Notes: generated from the letters alone by a model not told the origin. A DNA stretch of 64,000 bases from an uncultured Clostridia bacterium (GCA_947630475.1 CANRHR010000004.1:62001-126000), one strand, 5' to 3'. Positions 1 through 9,786 are shown, numbered from the stretch's first letter. Made by a program: numbers and translations.

Positions 1-1068
1 TTTGGGCCGACTAAAAACCCTTGGGATACACAGAAAGTTCCGGGCGGCTCAAGCGGCGGCTCTGCGGCGGCTGTTGCGGCTGATGAAGCGCCTTATTCAT
101 TAGGCTCCGATACAGGCGGCTCTATAAGGCAGCCGTGTTCGTTCTGCGGCGTGAGCGGAATTAAGCCGACATATGGCAGCGTTTCAAGATATGGGCTTGT
201 TGCTTTTGCATCATCTTTGGATCAGATAGGGCCAATAGGAAGAGATATTAAAGATTGTGCTGAAATTTTATCTGTAATTTCAGGTCATGACTTTAGAGAT
301 TTTACATCTGTAAACCGCCCTGCTATAGATTTTTCGTCATCATTTGACGGCAGCGCAAAGAGCTTAAAAATAGGAATACCCAAAAATTATTTTTCGGCAG
401 GCCTTGATAAAGATGTAGAAAAGGCTGTGCTTGAAGCCGCCGAGGTTTTTAAAAAAATCGGCGCCCAAATTTATGAATTTGAGCTTCCAACGGTTGAATA
501 TGCAATTCCGGCTTATTATATTATCGCCTGCGCCGAGGCAAGCTCAAACCTTTCAAGGTATGACGGCGTAAAATACGGATACAGAAGCAAAAATGCAGAA
601 AATATTTTAGATTTGTTCTGCAGCTCCAGAAGCGAGGGCTTTGGAATGGAAGTGAAGCGCCGTATTATGCTTGGTTCATTTGTTTTAAGCTCGGGCTATT
701 ATGACGCATATTACAAAAAGGGGCTTCAAGCAAGGGCTCTTATCAAAAAGGGCTTTGACGAAGCATTTGAAAAATATGATATGATATTATCCCCAACCGC
801 ACCGACAGTCGCATTTAAAATAGGTGAAAATATATCAGATCCACTTAAGATGTATCTTGGCGATATCTATACAGTAAGCGTTAATCTTGCGGGAATACCT
901 GCCGTTTCTGTTCCTTGCGGCTTTGATAAAGAAGGTATGCCTATAGGGCTCCAGCTTATAGGAAAGGCATTTTCCGAGCCTGTTTTGGTAAAAGCGGCTT
1001 ATGCTTTTCAGTTAAATACAGATTTTCACAAGAAAAAAGCTCAGGCATTTAAAGGAGGCGAGCAATGA
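1..1068 (+). CDS. gatA: Glutamyl/aspartyl-tRNA amidotransferase subunit A (5' end outside window)
   Basis: Amidase-signature subunit of GatCAB. It releases ammonia from glutamine so that misacylated Glu-tRNA(Gln) or Asp-tRNA(Asn) can be converted to the correct aminoacyl-tRNA. The frame is open from the first base, so the gene is truncated by the window edge; the ATG at 151 is internal. The visible part opens with the Gly/Ser-rich amidase signature ([11 protein letters not shown]), then [10 protein letters not shown], which carries the Ser-cisSer and nucleophilic Ser of the Ser-Ser-Lys triad. The catalytic Lys should lie upstream, outside the window. It overlaps gatB by 4 nt (ATGA), so the two are translationally coupled. 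gatC is presumably just upstream. Identity is very secure. Confidence 0.97.
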   Translation, partial: FGPTKNPWDTQKVPGGSSGGSAAAVAADEAPYSLGSDTGGSIRQPCSFCGVSGIKPTYGSVSRYGLVAFASSLDQIGPIGRDIKDCAEILSVISGHDFRDFTSVNRPAIDFSSSFDGSAKSLKIGIPKNYFSAGLDKDVEKAVLEAAEVFKKIGAQIYEFELPTVEYAIPAYYIIACAEASSNLSRYDGVKYGYRSKNAENILDLFCSSRSEGFGMEVKRRIMLGSFVLSSGYYDAYYKKGLQARALIKKGFDEAFEKYDMILSPTAPTVAFKIGENISDPLKMYLGDIYTVSVNLAGIPAVSVPCGFDKEGMPIGLQLIGKAFSEPVLVKAAYAFQLNTDFHKKKAQAFKGGEQ

Positions 1069-2501
1069 TGAATTATGAAACTGTATGCGGTCTTGAAGTT
1101 CATGTAGAGCTTTCCACAAAATCAAAAATATTCTGCGGCTGCACAACCGAGTTCGGAGGAGAGCCAAATACTCATGTTTGCCCTGTCTGCTCCGGAATGC
1201 CTGGTACACTTCCGATGTTAAATAAAAGCGTTGTGGATTATGCTATAAGGGTTGGTCTTGCCCTAAACTGCGATATTACAAGATACAATAAATTTGACAG
1301 AAAAAATTATTTTTATCCCGATCTTCCAAAGGCATATCAGATAAGTCAGCTTTATCTTCCTATTTGCCGAGATGGAAAGGTAGAGATTGAAACCGAAGCC
1401 GGCAAAAAATATATAGGCATACATGAAATCCATATGGAAGAAGATGCGGGAAAGCTTGTTCACGACCCTTGGGACGACTGTACCCTTATAGACTATAACC
1501 GCTGCGGAGTTCCGCTTCTTGAAATAGTAAGCGAACCTGATTTTTCAAGCGCTGACGAAGTTATAGCATATTTGGAAAAATTAAGGGATATACTTATTTA
1601 TTTAGGCGTTTCCGACTGCAAAATGCAGGAAGGCTCAATGAGAGCCGATGTTAATGTTTCCGTAAAGCCTTTTGGCTCAAAAGAGCTTGGAACAAGAACG
1701 GAAATGAAAAATATGAACTCCTTTAAAGCAATACACAGAGCGGTAAATTTTGAAACAAAACGACAAATTGAGCTTCTTGAGGAGGGAAAAAGAGTAATAC
1801 AGGAAACAAGAAGATGGGACGAAAACAAAGATGCAAGTTTTGCAATGCGTTCAAAAGAAAATGCTCAGGATTACAGATATTTTCCGGAGCCTGATCTTTT
1901 GCCTGTTGAAATAAGCGACAGTTGGATTAGGCAAATAAAAGAAAATATGCCGGAGCTTCCCGAAGCAAAAAGGAAAAGATATGTTGAAGAATTTTCTTTA
2001 AGCGAATACGATGCATCGGTAATTACCTCGGCAAAGGAGCTTGCGTTTTTATTTGAACAGACAACGGCGATATGCTCAAAGCCTAAGGAAGTATGCAACC
2101 TTATTATGGGCGAATTAATGCGTCTTATGAGCGAAACGTCTACCTTGCCGGAAGATTTGGATATAAGCGCCGAGGATACGGCAAAGCTTATCGAGCTTGT
2201 ATGTGACGGAAAAATAAACAGAAATACGTCAAAAGAGGTATTTGAGGCTATGTTTAAGCAAAAGGCAAAGCCTGAAGAATATGTTAAGCAAAAAGGGCTT
2301 CTTATGCTTGATGATGACAGCCTTGTTGAGGAAACTATAGATAAGGTAATTAATGAGAATCCTAAATCCGTGGAGGATTATCTGGGCGGCAAACAAAAAG
2401 CGTTCGGTTTCCTTGTGGGGCAGACAATGAAAGCCCTTAAGGGTAAGGCAAACCCTCAGAGCGTAAACAGAATTTTAAAGGAAAAATTAGAAAAGCTTTG
2501 A
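1065..2501 (+). CDS. gatB: Glutamyl/aspartyl-tRNA amidotransferase subunit B
   Basis: GatB binds the misacylated tRNA, phosphorylates the glutamyl or aspartyl ester and receives ammonia from GatA. The 478-residue length is normal for the family. The N-terminus ([23 protein letters not shown]) and the [15 protein letters not shown] segment with its zinc-type cysteines are hallmarks, and the C-terminal part is the helical YqeY-like tRNA-binding tail. The start at 1065 is supported by AAGGAGG at 1052-1058 and by the ATGA overlap with gatA. A second in-frame ATG at 1068 is an equally spaced alternative. It is a cytosolic housekeeping enzyme, expected in Firmicutes that lack a dedicated GlnRS. Confidence 0.98.
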   Translation: MMNYETVCGLEVHVELSTKSKIFCGCTTEFGGEPNTHVCPVCSGMPGTLPMLNKSVVDYAIRVGLALNCDITRYNKFDRKNYFYPDLPKAYQISQLYLPICRDGKVEIETEAGKKYIGIHEIHMEEDAGKLVHDPWDDCTLIDYNRCGVPLLEIVSEPDFSSADEVIAYLEKLRDILIYLGVSDCKMQEGSMRADVNVSVKPFGSKELGTRTEMKNMNSFKAIHRAVNFETKRQIELLEEGKRVIQETRRWDENKDASFAMRSKENAQDYRYFPEPDLLPVEISDSWIRQIKENMPELPEAKRKRYVEEFSLSEYDASVITSAKELAFLFEQTTAICSKPKEVCNLIMGELMRLMSETSTLPEDLDISAEDTAKLIELVCDGKINRNTSKEVFEAMFKQKAKPEEYVKQKGLLMLDDDSLVEETIDKVINENPKSVEDYLGGKQKAFGFLVGQTMKALKGKANPQSVNRILKEKLEKL

Positions 2502-2549
2502 TTTTTATTTGGCAGCGGAGTAAGAGTATAGACTGTAAGGAGAATTATC

Positions 2550-3440
2550 ATGCTGAAACAAATAAAATATTTTCAAATTGTCGTTTCGTGCGGCAGCTTC
2601 AGTGAAGCCGCCGAAAAATGTCATATATCTCAATCCGCTGTTTCTCAGCAGGTACATTCGTTGGAAAAAGAGCTTGGCGTTAAGCTTTTAAGACGGGAAA
2701 GCCGCCATTTTGCATTAACGCCGGCAGGCGAGCATTTTTATCAAAAAAGTCTGCTTATTGTGGCTGATATCGAAAGACTTTTTAAAGAAACAAGGCAAAT
2801 AGCATCAGGAGAGGATTTTGCTTTGCGCATAGGATACATAAAGGGATACGGCGGCTTGGAATTTCAAAGGGCAGTGGCAAAGTTTGCAGCAAAATATCCC
2901 GATATTTCTATTGATATAAAAAATGGCAATCACAAAGATTTGTATGATTTGCTGCGTGCGGATAAGATAGATTTGGTGTTTAACAATCAGCGCAGAGCAT
3001 TTTCCGATTTTTCCGATGAATATGCTAAAATTATACTTACCGTTATCGGATGCAATGTTGAGATATCCGCAAGAAATCCTATAGCAAATTTAAAATTTGT
3101 AAATGTAAATGACTTGAGAAATACACCGTGTATTTTAGTGGCATCTAAAGAACAAAAAGAAAATGAGAAGATTTACTATCAAGAAATATACGGAATTGAG
3201 GGAAAGTTTTTATTTGCCGAAAATTTGGAAGAGGCGAGGCTCATGGTGGTAAGCGGGAAAGGCTTTTTGCCCATTGAGGGCGGCTCTCCTCCGGATCAAT
3301 TTGAAGAAACAATAGTCAGGATTCCTTTATGCAGAAACGGAAAGCCTATCAGCCGAAATTATTGCGCCTTTTGGAAGATAAACAATTCGGGCTTTTATAT
3401 TGAAGAATTTGCGCAAATACTTAAAGATGAATTTAAATAA
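2550..3440 (+). CDS. LysR-family transcriptional regulator
   Basis: A 296-residue protein with an N-terminal winged helix-turn-helix (about residues 1-60, including FSEAAEKCHISQSAVSQQVHSLEKELGVKLLRR), typical of LysR regulators. A periplasmic-binding-protein-like effector domain follows (about 90-290). Start supported by AAGGAG just upstream of the ATG. LysR proteins usually act on a divergent neighbour, but here the flanking genes are in the same direction and 48 nt separate it from gatB. No target is evident. It ends before a clear terminator at 3571. Family secure, regulon unknown. Confidence 0.92.
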   Translation: MLKQIKYFQIVVSCGSFSEAAEKCHISQSAVSQQVHSLEKELGVKLLRRESRHFALTPAGEHFYQKSLLIVADIERLFKETRQIASGEDFALRIGYIKGYGGLEFQRAVAKFAAKYPDISIDIKNGNHKDLYDLLRADKIDLVFNNQRRAFSDFSDEYAKIILTVIGCNVEISARNPIANLKFVNVNDLRNTPCILVASKEQKENEKIYYQEIYGIEGKFLFAENLEEARLMVVSGKGFLPIEGGSPPDQFEETIVRIPLCRNGKPISRNYCAFWKINNSGFYIEEFAQILKDEFK

Positions 3441-3480
3441 CAGGCAAGCATTTATCTTAGGCGGCGGCTTCGTACCATTA

Positions 3481-3507
3481 TTACGCAGCATAAGCAAAGT
3501 ACGAGTA
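3481..3507 (+). repeat. Dispersed intergenic repeat, copy A
   Basis: This sequence matches the copy at 42561-42587 at most positions, sharing TTACGCAGC, TAAGC and AGTACGA with a few substitutions between. Other copies lie at 18829-18844 and, inverted, 33981-33998. All are in non-coding DNA. No transposase or CRISPR context is present. Confidence 0.55.
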
Positions 3508-3570
3508 TTATCCGTAAAATTTGTATAATTGCAAATGATATAAATAAATTTTAAAAGATAGGAAGATTGA

Positions 3571-3600
3571 AGAGTGTCTATTAATGGCACTCTTTTTTTG
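3571..3600 (+). terminator. Rho-independent terminator after the LysR gene
   Basis: AGAGTGTC (3571-3578) pairs with GGCACTCT (3586-3593), with one G-T wobble and a 7-nt loop. The second arm runs directly into a T tract. It separates the LysR gene from the next promoter. Confidence 0.85.
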
Positions 3601-3628
3601 TATAAATAGTAATTTTTAAAAAATTATT

Positions 3629-3656
3629 TTGACATTGAATGACACATAAATATTTA
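3629..3656 (+). promoter_or_regulatory. Candidate sigma-A promoter for the Asn/Tyr-rich protein gene
   Basis: TTGACA at 3629-3634 is followed by a 16-nt spacer and TATTTA at 3651-3656. The -35 box is perfect and the -10 box is weak. Its position implies that an in-frame ATG at 3639 lies inside the promoter and that translation begins at 3708. Confidence 0.55.
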
Positions 3657-3707
3657 TTATTATTTTTTCATAGAAATCAGATTTTTTATAAAAGGAGTGG
3701 ATTATTT

Positions 3708-5126
3708 ATGGAAATTAATATTTTAAGCGTTCTGCCTGAGTTGGCTGCATATGAATCGATTTTTGATACAAATGAGATTAAATCGGAAAATTATGCTTTG
3801 GATTATTCTTTTTTTGAAAGCTGTTTTAAAAATTATTATAATTTGCTTTATCTTTCAGAGTTGTACAGATATTTTCAATATGACGGTTTTACGGGATGGG
3901 AAAAACAATCCCAAAAAACCGATGCATTAAACAATTATGATATTCCCGACAACAGCATATTCTATTTATTTAACAAATATGAAGATATCCAAAATAAATA
4001 TAAAATCGAAAAAAATCTTTTTTTTATCGATAAGGGCAATATAGTGTCAGATTATTACAAAAACATAAATAGTATTGTTGAAAAAAACACCTTGAATTTA
4101 AGCAAAAACAGTTTAAGCGATTATTTATTAAGATATGTTTCGGAAAAAATGCATACGGAAGAAATTTTAAAAAATATTAGCGCTGATTTGTCATATAAAA
4201 TTAAAGATAATAAAAAATATTATTCAAACAATAACTTAAACAATACCGAATACAATCAAAACAAAATTTTAAATTTATACTTTGCTCAGACTGATTTAAA
4301 TAAAAATATGGAGTATACATTTTTTAACTCTTCCGACAGAAACGATATAAAGAATATAAATTATTTGTATAATAAATTTAATGATGATGATTTAAATCAA
4401 AACGCTGTTTGGAATGTTTTTAAGGATATATATAAAAGCAAAGAATCGATTTATCAAAATAATTTAAATGAATTTAATAATATATTTAATGAAAATGACA
4501 AAGCATATAAATTTTCAGACAGAGAAATTTTAAATTACCGTAATAATATAAATTATCTCATAACGCCTAATCAGACGCTAAACAATGCGAAAAATAAAGA
4601 TATAGATGTATACAATTATTATGGAAATCAACATCTTAATCAGCTTTATTATTCAAGCAAAATATTTGATAAAATTTTCCCTAAAACTTATTATTTTTAT
4701 AACAAAAATGGCGATTTAAATAAATTTGAAATCCAAGAGAATTTTAACAAGCGAGATATTTTGGATGAATCTATAATTCAAGAGAATTTTAACAAGCAGG
4801 CATATTTAAATGAATTTGAAACCCTAAAAAATAATGTTATGAACAGCAATTATTATGAAAATAACGATAACAGCTATATAAATAATTTTTTGAGCTTATA
4901 TGATGAAAACAACTTATATTATAATGATGCCAATACAGATTTCAAGTCGTTTTTTCAAACTATGGATACAGATTATTTTTTTGAGGATATTCCTGAATAC
5001 GAAACTAACGAAAAATATTATGATCAAAGCATAAATACGGAAAATATTAAAAAAAATCAAGGCTGTGAAGAAATTTCAGGGGAAATAAACAAAATGCTTA
5101 AGATAATGCTGACTGCGGAAAAATAA
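3708..5126 (+). CDS. Asn/Tyr/Asp-rich protein of unknown function
   Basis: I do not recognise this 472-residue protein. It starts at 3708 (MEINILSVLPEL), preceded by AAAGGAG. It has no signal peptide or membrane segment. Composition is striking: very rich in Asn, Tyr, Asp and Lys, with many NN, YY and YNN runs and almost no Gly, Pro or Arg. An in-frame direct repeat encodes IQENFNK twice, 15 codons apart. The N-terminal ~45 residues and C-terminal ~40 residues look more ordinary and could be the conserved ends. The next gene, 34 nt downstream, is a phage baseplate-hub homologue, so a tail-associated or secreted structural role is conceivable but unproven. Confidence 0.75.
   Translation: MEINILSVLPELAAYESIFDTNEIKSENYALDYSFFESCFKNYYNLLYLSELYRYFQYDGFTGWEKQSQKTDALNNYDIPDNSIFYLFNKYEDIQNKYKIEKNLFFIDKGNIVSDYYKNINSIVEKNTLNLSKNSLSDYLLRYVSEKMHTEEILKNISADLSYKIKDNKKYYSNNNLNNTEYNQNKILNLYFAQTDLNKNMEYTFFNSSDRNDIKNINYLYNKFNDDDLNQNAVWNVFKDIYKSKESIYQNNLNEFNNIFNENDKAYKFSDREILNYRNNINYLITPNQTLNNAKNKDIDVYNYYGNQHLNQLYYSSKIFDKIFPKTYYFYNKNGDLNKFEIQENFNKRDILDESIIQENFNKQAYLNEFETLKNNVMNSNYYENNDNSYINNFLSLYDENNLYYNDANTDFKSFFQTMDTDYFFEDIPEYETNEKYYDQSINTENIKKNQGCEEISGEINKMLKIMLTAEK
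4734..4797 (+). repeat. In-frame 19-bp direct repeat inside the Asn-rich gene
   Basis: An identical 19-mer (starting CAAGAGAATTTT) occurs at 4734-4752 and 4779-4797, 45 nt apart, so it keeps frame and duplicates the peptide QENFNK. This suggests length variation by local duplication. Confidence 0.8.
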
Positions 5127-5160
5127 TTTATCGGCATATAGTATATATGGGAGGATTTTT

Positions 5161-6126
5161 ATGGATATAAAACTTATAACGGCAGATAACAACAAATTTT
5201 ATGATATAACAAATATATGTGCAGATGAAATTATATTGACATCAACTGTCTGCAGCCCTGCTTCAAACTTAAGCTTTGGCATTTATTCCAAAAATCTTGA
5301 GTTTAATATATCAGAGGGAACAGAGGTTTTGTTTTATGCAGAGGGCAAAGCCGTATTTAAAGGATATGTTTTTCAGATACAGCGAACAAAACAGATTATT
5401 AAAATTATTGCCTATGACCAAACAAGATATCTTAAAAACAGAGATTCTTTTTATTTTAGAAATGTTAAAGCATCTGAAATAATAATGAACGTATGCTCTA
5501 AATTTAAAATAAATATCGGAGAAATAGACAATACGGAATATATTATACCTATACTGATTGAAGACGATACAGCATTATGGAATGTATTTGAAAAAGCGCT
5601 TAATATTACTCAAGGCGTTACAAATCAAAAATATATTATTTATGATGACTTTGGAAAGCTTATGCTTAAAAATGTTAAAAATATGTCTGTACCGCTGTTT
5701 TTCAGCAGCGATGATAAAACAATGATTGATTTTAATTATAAAACCGATATTGATTCCGAAACCTTTAACAGAGTAAAGCTGTTTAAACACAATAAAGATG
5801 ACAAGGTATGCTATACCGCCGCCGAAGAGCAAGCGGAGTCTGTGGCAAGATGGGGAGTGCTGCAGTATACCAAGGTTATAGATGATGAATTAAACAGCGC
5901 ACAGGCAAATGAATTGGCAAAAAAAATTTTGGAAGCAAAAAACAAGCTTAATTCAGCGTTGTCGGTTGTTGATTTTGGAAAAATCGACATAAGGGCAGGC
6001 TCATCTGTGGGGGTTAAAATTAAGCTTGCACAAGGAGAAATCAATTCTTTATTTTATGTAAGAGAATGTGTGCACAGCTTTAAAAACGATCAGCATACAA
6101 TGAAGCTTGAGCTTGGAGATATTTAA
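5161..6126 (+). CDS. Phage baseplate hub protein, XkdQ/YqbQ-like (orphan)
   Basis: A 321-residue protein resembling the XkdQ/YqbQ family of PBSX and related contractile-tail elements, which forms the gp27-like baseplate hub joining tail tube to spike. Visible support: an N-terminal beta-rich part with a strand-turn pattern typical of these hubs, then 'YDQTRYLKNRDSFYFRNVKASEIIMNVC', the LWNVFEKALNIT segment, IYDDFGKLMLKN, and a C-terminal MKLELGDI ending like XkdQ (…LELE). Start supported by GGGAGG. No other tail genes (sheath, tube, tape measure, XkdP, spike) occur in the window. It may be a prophage relic or a domesticated part. Confidence 0.72.
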   Translation: MDIKLITADNNKFYDITNICADEIILTSTVCSPASNLSFGIYSKNLEFNISEGTEVLFYAEGKAVFKGYVFQIQRTKQIIKIIAYDQTRYLKNRDSFYFRNVKASEIIMNVCSKFKINIGEIDNTEYIIPILIEDDTALWNVFEKALNITQGVTNQKYIIYDDFGKLMLKNVKNMSVPLFFSSDDKTMIDFNYKTDIDSETFNRVKLFKHNKDDKVCYTAAEEQAESVARWGVLQYTKVIDDELNSAQANELAKKILEAKNKLNSALSVVDFGKIDIRAGSSVGVKIKLAQGEINSLFYVRECVHSFKNDQHTMKLELGDI

Positions 6127-6191
6127 CCTGCAGGCAAGTGCCGGTCTTAAGATACGGAAGTATCGTTTGTTGATAAATTTTATTTATAAAG

Positions 6192-6220
6192 TTGACTTAT
6201 TATGGTATTGTTGATATAAT
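6192..6220 (+). promoter_or_regulatory. Sigma-A promoter of the EAL-domain gene
   Basis: TTGACT (6192-6197), a 17-nt spacer and a perfect TATAAT (6215-6220). Its position rules out an upstream in-frame TTG at 6192 as start and supports translation from 6270. Confidence 0.85.
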
Positions 6221-6269
6221 TAGCGTGTCATTAAAACTGTTGTATGTGTCAGCGAAGGTGATTTTCCGA

Positions 6270-8501
6270 ATGAATGAAAAAAGTTTTTTTAAAAAAGCAT
6301 CTTTGATTTTTATTGTCTGTCTTGTTTTTGCAGGCTCTTTAATAATTTATTCTGTCCATCTTGAAAAAAAATTGAGCAGCGATATATACGATAAGCTTAA
6401 AAATGTATCGGAAAGCAACAGTATCCTTATTAATAATGAAATAAAATCAAGACAGAAGCTTATAGGAGAAGCGGCGGCAAGGATAGCTGACGAAAATTCA
6501 GATTCCACAAGCATTAATTTAAATATTCTTAATGATATTATTACAAGATATGATTTTAAAAGAATGGGCATAATTAATAAAGATGGCATAGGCTATGCTA
6601 CAGATGGGTATAGATTTGATTATTCCGGAAAGGATTTTTTTAATAAAGCTTTAAACGGCGAAATTGTTGTAAGCGGAAAGCTTAAGGATGTTGCCGATAA
6701 TGATGATATAATTATATTTTGCGCCCCTGTTTATATAAACGGAAATGTGAAGGAGCTTGTTTTTGCAGCTTATTCAACCAAAATTTTGACAAATCTTTTG
6801 TATATAGATTTTTTTGAAGGAAACGGCTGTTATTATATAACCGATAAAAACGGAAATATTATAATCACTTCGGCTAAAGAGGGGGATTATACTGAAAATA
6901 TTTATGATAGCATAATTAAAAGCGACAAAAGGAACAATAGCTCGGCGGAGGATATAAAATATAATATTGATAATGGGATTCAAAAGCAATTTAGCTATTA
7001 CAACAACGGCAAAAAATATATGTATTATTTGCCGTTAAATATAAATGACTGGTATATTTTTAATGAAGTAAACGAAAATGTTATTGCCGCAGGCAAAAAT
7101 AATATAATGCATATAACATATGTTCTGTTTATTTTGGATACATTTGTTTTTGCGGTTGTTTTGATGTGCTTTATAAAAAATGAAAAATCAAAAAACTTAA
7201 GATTAAGAGAAATAGCTTATGTTGATCCGCTTACGGGAGGATATACATATCAGCGTTTTATAGAGCAAGCAAGAGAAAGCATAGATAAAAACAGCGGCGA
7301 GAATATAGCGTTTGCTGTTATGGATATAGATGGATTTAAGTTTATAAACGAGTTGTATGGCTATGATGTGGGCGATGAAGTTTTAAAATATATATGGCAA
7401 ACATTTCTTAACGAAATTAACGCACATAAAGAAGTTTTTGCAAGAAAAAATGCAGACAGGTTTGTGGCGTTATTATATTATGATACAAAGGATCAGCTTA
7501 GGGACAGGCTTAAGGAGATTAATGCAAAGGTTCAAAACTGTTATATCAGAAAGAGCAAGGGATATATTTTAAGACCGAAAATGGGAATATATCTTATAGA
7601 AAATAAAAAAGATTCGCTTGAATCTATGTATAATTATGCTATTATGGCATATTCAACAATAAAAACAAATAAGGATGATGATATTGCTTTTTATTCAACC
7701 GAATACAGCGAGCGTATTATTCAAAACAAATTTATTGAAGATGAAATGGAATATGCCTACGAAAATAAAGAATTTATGGTTTATTATCAGCCCAAATATG
7801 ATGCCTTAACAAAGCGCATGACAGGCGCCGAAGCCCTTGTAAGATGGAAAAAACATTCAACCGGAGAGCTTGTTTCACCGGGAATTTTTATACCTATAGC
7901 CGAAAAAAACGGCTTTGTAATAAGACTGGATGAATATGTTTTTAAAGAGGTTTGTATCTACCAAAAGAGAATTTTAAGCAGAGGCACAGAGCCTGTTCCC
8001 GTATCTGTAAATGTTTCTCAGAAGCATTTTTATAATGATGATTTTGTAAAAAATTATGTAAGGATTTTAAATGAAGTCGGTATTGATTCAAAGTATATCC
8101 AAATTGAAATAACAGAAAGCGCAATGTTTGAAAACAGAAAAAAACTTTGTTCGATTATGGATGAATTACATGATAATGGGTTTAAAATACTTATGGACGA
8201 TTTTGGTACGGGCTATTCTTCTCTTATGATGCTTAAGTCAATATCTGTTGATATTATGAAGCTTGATAAAAGCTTTGTTGATGATTATAACGACAAAAAA
8301 GGAGAAATTATAATAAGGCACGTTGTTCAGCTTGCAAAGCAAATGGATATTTCTATCATTGCCGAGGGTGTGGAAACGCAGGATCAATATATATTTTTGA
8401 GAGATCTGGGCTGTGACCATATACAGGGCTATTACTTTGCAAGACCAATGCCCGAGCAGGAATATACCAAGCTTTTAACAGATAATTTAACCGACAAGTA
8501 A
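6270..8501 (+). CDS. Membrane c-di-GMP phosphodiesterase (Cache-like sensor, degenerate GGDEF, EAL)
   Basis: A 743-residue signalling protein. A transmembrane helix (about 10-29) and a second one (about 285-305) enclose a probable extracellular Cache-type sensor. A cytoplasmic GGDEF domain and an EAL domain follow. The GGDEF signature is replaced by NADRF, so diguanylate cyclase activity is unlikely. The EAL domain keeps EALVRW, the VNVSQ Asn, EITES, DDFGTGYS, KLDKSFV and AEGVET, the set needed for metal binding and hydrolysis. I infer an active phosphodiesterase, with the GGDEF domain possibly a GTP sensor. The start at 6270 has AAGGTG upstream and follows the promoter at 6192-6220. Monocistronic, ending at a terminator. 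Confidence 0.93.
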   Translation: MNEKSFFKKASLIFIVCLVFAGSLIIYSVHLEKKLSSDIYDKLKNVSESNSILINNEIKSRQKLIGEAAARIADENSDSTSINLNILNDIITRYDFKRMGIINKDGIGYATDGYRFDYSGKDFFNKALNGEIVVSGKLKDVADNDDIIIFCAPVYINGNVKELVFAAYSTKILTNLLYIDFFEGNGCYYITDKNGNIIITSAKEGDYTENIYDSIIKSDKRNNSSAEDIKYNIDNGIQKQFSYYNNGKKYMYYLPLNINDWYIFNEVNENVIAAGKNNIMHITYVLFILDTFVFAVVLMCFIKNEKSKNLRLREIAYVDPLTGGYTYQRFIEQARESIDKNSGENIAFAVMDIDGFKFINELYGYDVGDEVLKYIWQTFLNEINAHKEVFARKNADRFVALLYYDTKDQLRDRLKEINAKVQNCYIRKSKGYILRPKMGIYLIENKKDSLESMYNYAIMAYSTIKTNKDDDIAFYSTEYSERIIQNKFIEDEMEYAYENKEFMVYYQPKYDALTKRMTGAEALVRWKKHSTGELVSPGIFIPIAEKNGFVIRLDEYVFKEVCIYQKRILSRGTEPVPVSVNVSQKHFYNDDFVKNYVRILNEVGIDSKYIQIEITESAMFENRKKLCSIMDELHDNGFKILMDDFGTGYSSLMMLKSISVDIMKLDKSFVDDYNDKKGEIIIRHVVQLAKQMDISIIAEGVETQDQYIFLRDLGCDHIQGYYFARPMPEQEYTKLLTDNLTDK

Positions 8502-8533
8502 ATTAGGGGTACTTCGGTCGGTTATGAAATATA

Positions 8534-8566
8534 AAAACTGCCTTTCGCAAAGCAAGGCAGTTTTTT
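8534..8566. terminator. Bidirectional terminator between convergent genes
   Basis: AAAACTGCCTT (8534-8544) and AAGGCAGTTTT (8554-8564) form a perfect 11-bp stem with a 9-nt loop. There are T runs on both strands. It serves the EAL gene (plus) and the amidohydrolase operon (minus). Confidence 0.93.
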
Positions 8567-8574
8567 ATAAGCTA

Positions 8575-9786
8575 TTAGTGTTCATCAAGCCAGCGAAGAG
8601 CTGTTTGTACATATGCAGCGCTGCCGAGGTATAATACGGAATCGTCAAATTTAACTTTAGGGTGGTGCTGTCCAAAAACATATCCGTCTTTAGAGCTTCC
8701 TGCAACCAAAAATATACAAACTGTAGGTACTTTATGACTTATAAATGCGAAATCTTCACTTCCTCCGCCTGGTTTATCGCCGAAAATCTCCGACATATTA
8801 ACTGCATTTTTTTCAAACATATCTTTCATATATTTTAAAGTATCCGAAGCTAACGCTTTATCTATAATCATGCAAGGACAGAAATCATAAAAATCTGTTG
8901 TAACTTCACATCTGAACGCAGCGCCTATGCCTTTTCCGATTTGATTAATGCGTGTCTTAATAAGCTCGCCTACATCGTTTTGAGGATCGGTAGTACGAAT
9001 TGTTCCCCACATTTCGGCGGTATCCGGAATTACATTTGAGGCTTTGCCTGCTTCAAATCGTCCTGTTGTAAATACGCCGAATTGATTTCCTTCCAGCTCA
9101 CGGCTGTTTATTTCCTGAAGGGCAATGTGTATATGTGCTGCCGCTGTGATTGGATCAATAGCTTCATGCGGTGTTGAACCATGCCCGCCTTTTCCTTTTA
9201 CCGTAATATGATACTGCTCGCATGACGAAGATGTAATTCCTCCTGCTGATACAATAACAGTTCCGGATTGCAAGGGTATTCCTGTCATAACATGAATCAT
9301 TACTGCCGCATCAACATTGGGTTTTTCAAGAAGTCCTGCTTTAATCATATCCAAAGAGCCTTGAAATATCTCCTCGGCAGGCTGAAATTCTAATTTTACT
9401 GTTCCGTTTATATTATCTTCATATTCCTTAAGAATTTTTGCTGCCCCTAACAGCATTGCTGTATGCATATCGTGCCCGCAGCCATGCATTTTGCCGTTGT
9501 TTTTGCTTTTGTATTCAACATCGGCTTCTTCACATAGCGTAAGCGCATCCATATCCGCTCTAAGCAGTATAGTTTTGCCCTGCTTTTTTCCTCCGGCATA
9601 GGCAATTATTCCTGATTTGCCGATAGCCTTTGGAGAATATCCCATTTTTTCCAGTTCTTTATAAACAAAATCTGTTGTTTTTGGAAGATCGAATCCTATC
9701 TCGGGATATTGATGAAGCTTTCGTCTTATTCTCTGAAGTTCGGGCTGTATGGATTCTGCATTTTTTAAAATCTCTTTTTCATTCAT
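8575..9786 (-). CDS. M20D-family amidohydrolase (amidohydrolase/deacetylase)
   Basis: A 403-residue metal-dependent hydrolase of the M20D group (hippurate, N-acetyl-diaminopimelate or N-acyl-amino-acid hydrolases). Signature residues: HQYPEIGF near the N-terminus, RADMDAL, GCGHDMHTAMLLGAA (metal His/Asp) and QPAEE (catalytic Glu pair). The C-terminal region holds GGGSEDFAF and a metal His (GQHHPK). I chose the ATG at 9786 because AAAGGAG sits 8 nt upstream; the ATG 24 nt further upstream lacks a site. It is the last gene of an operon with patB and a DUF3737 gene, suggesting removal of acyl groups from an amino-acid conjugate that PatB then lyses. The substrate is inferred. Confidence 0.93.
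   Translation of the reverse strand: MNEKEILKNAESIQPELQRIRRKLHQYPEIGFDLPKTTDFVYKELEKMGYSPKAIGKSGIIAYAGGKKQGKTILLRADMDALTLCEEADVEYKSKNNGKMHGCGHDMHTAMLLGAAKILKEYEDNINGTVKLEFQPAEEIFQGSLDMIKAGLLEKPNVDAAVMIHVMTGIPLQSGTVIVSAGGITSSSCEQYHITVKGKGGHGSTPHEAIDPITAAAHIHIALQEINSRELEGNQFGVFTTGRFEAGKASNVIPDTAEMWGTIRTTDPQNDVGELIKTRINQIGKGIGAAFRCEVTTDFYDFCPCMIIDKALASDTLKYMKDMFEKNAVNMSEIFGDKPGGGSEDFAFISHKVPTVCIFLVAGSSKDGYVFGQHHPKVKFDDSVLYLGSAAYVQTALRWLDEH

Noticed and set aside
151-1068. Apparent complete gatA starting at an ATG at 151
   Set aside because: The frame is open from base 1 and the upstream codons encode the conserved amidase signature, so the gene is truncated by the window and 151 is internal.
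4734-4797. CRISPR-like repeat
   Set aside because: Two copies only, inside an open frame and in codon register. It is a coding duplication.
6127-6269. c-di-GMP riboswitch ahead of the EAL-domain gene
   Set aside because: Only a 5-bp GATAC/GTATC hairpin with a GGAA loop is present, upstream of the promoter. None of the conserved GEMM core is visible.
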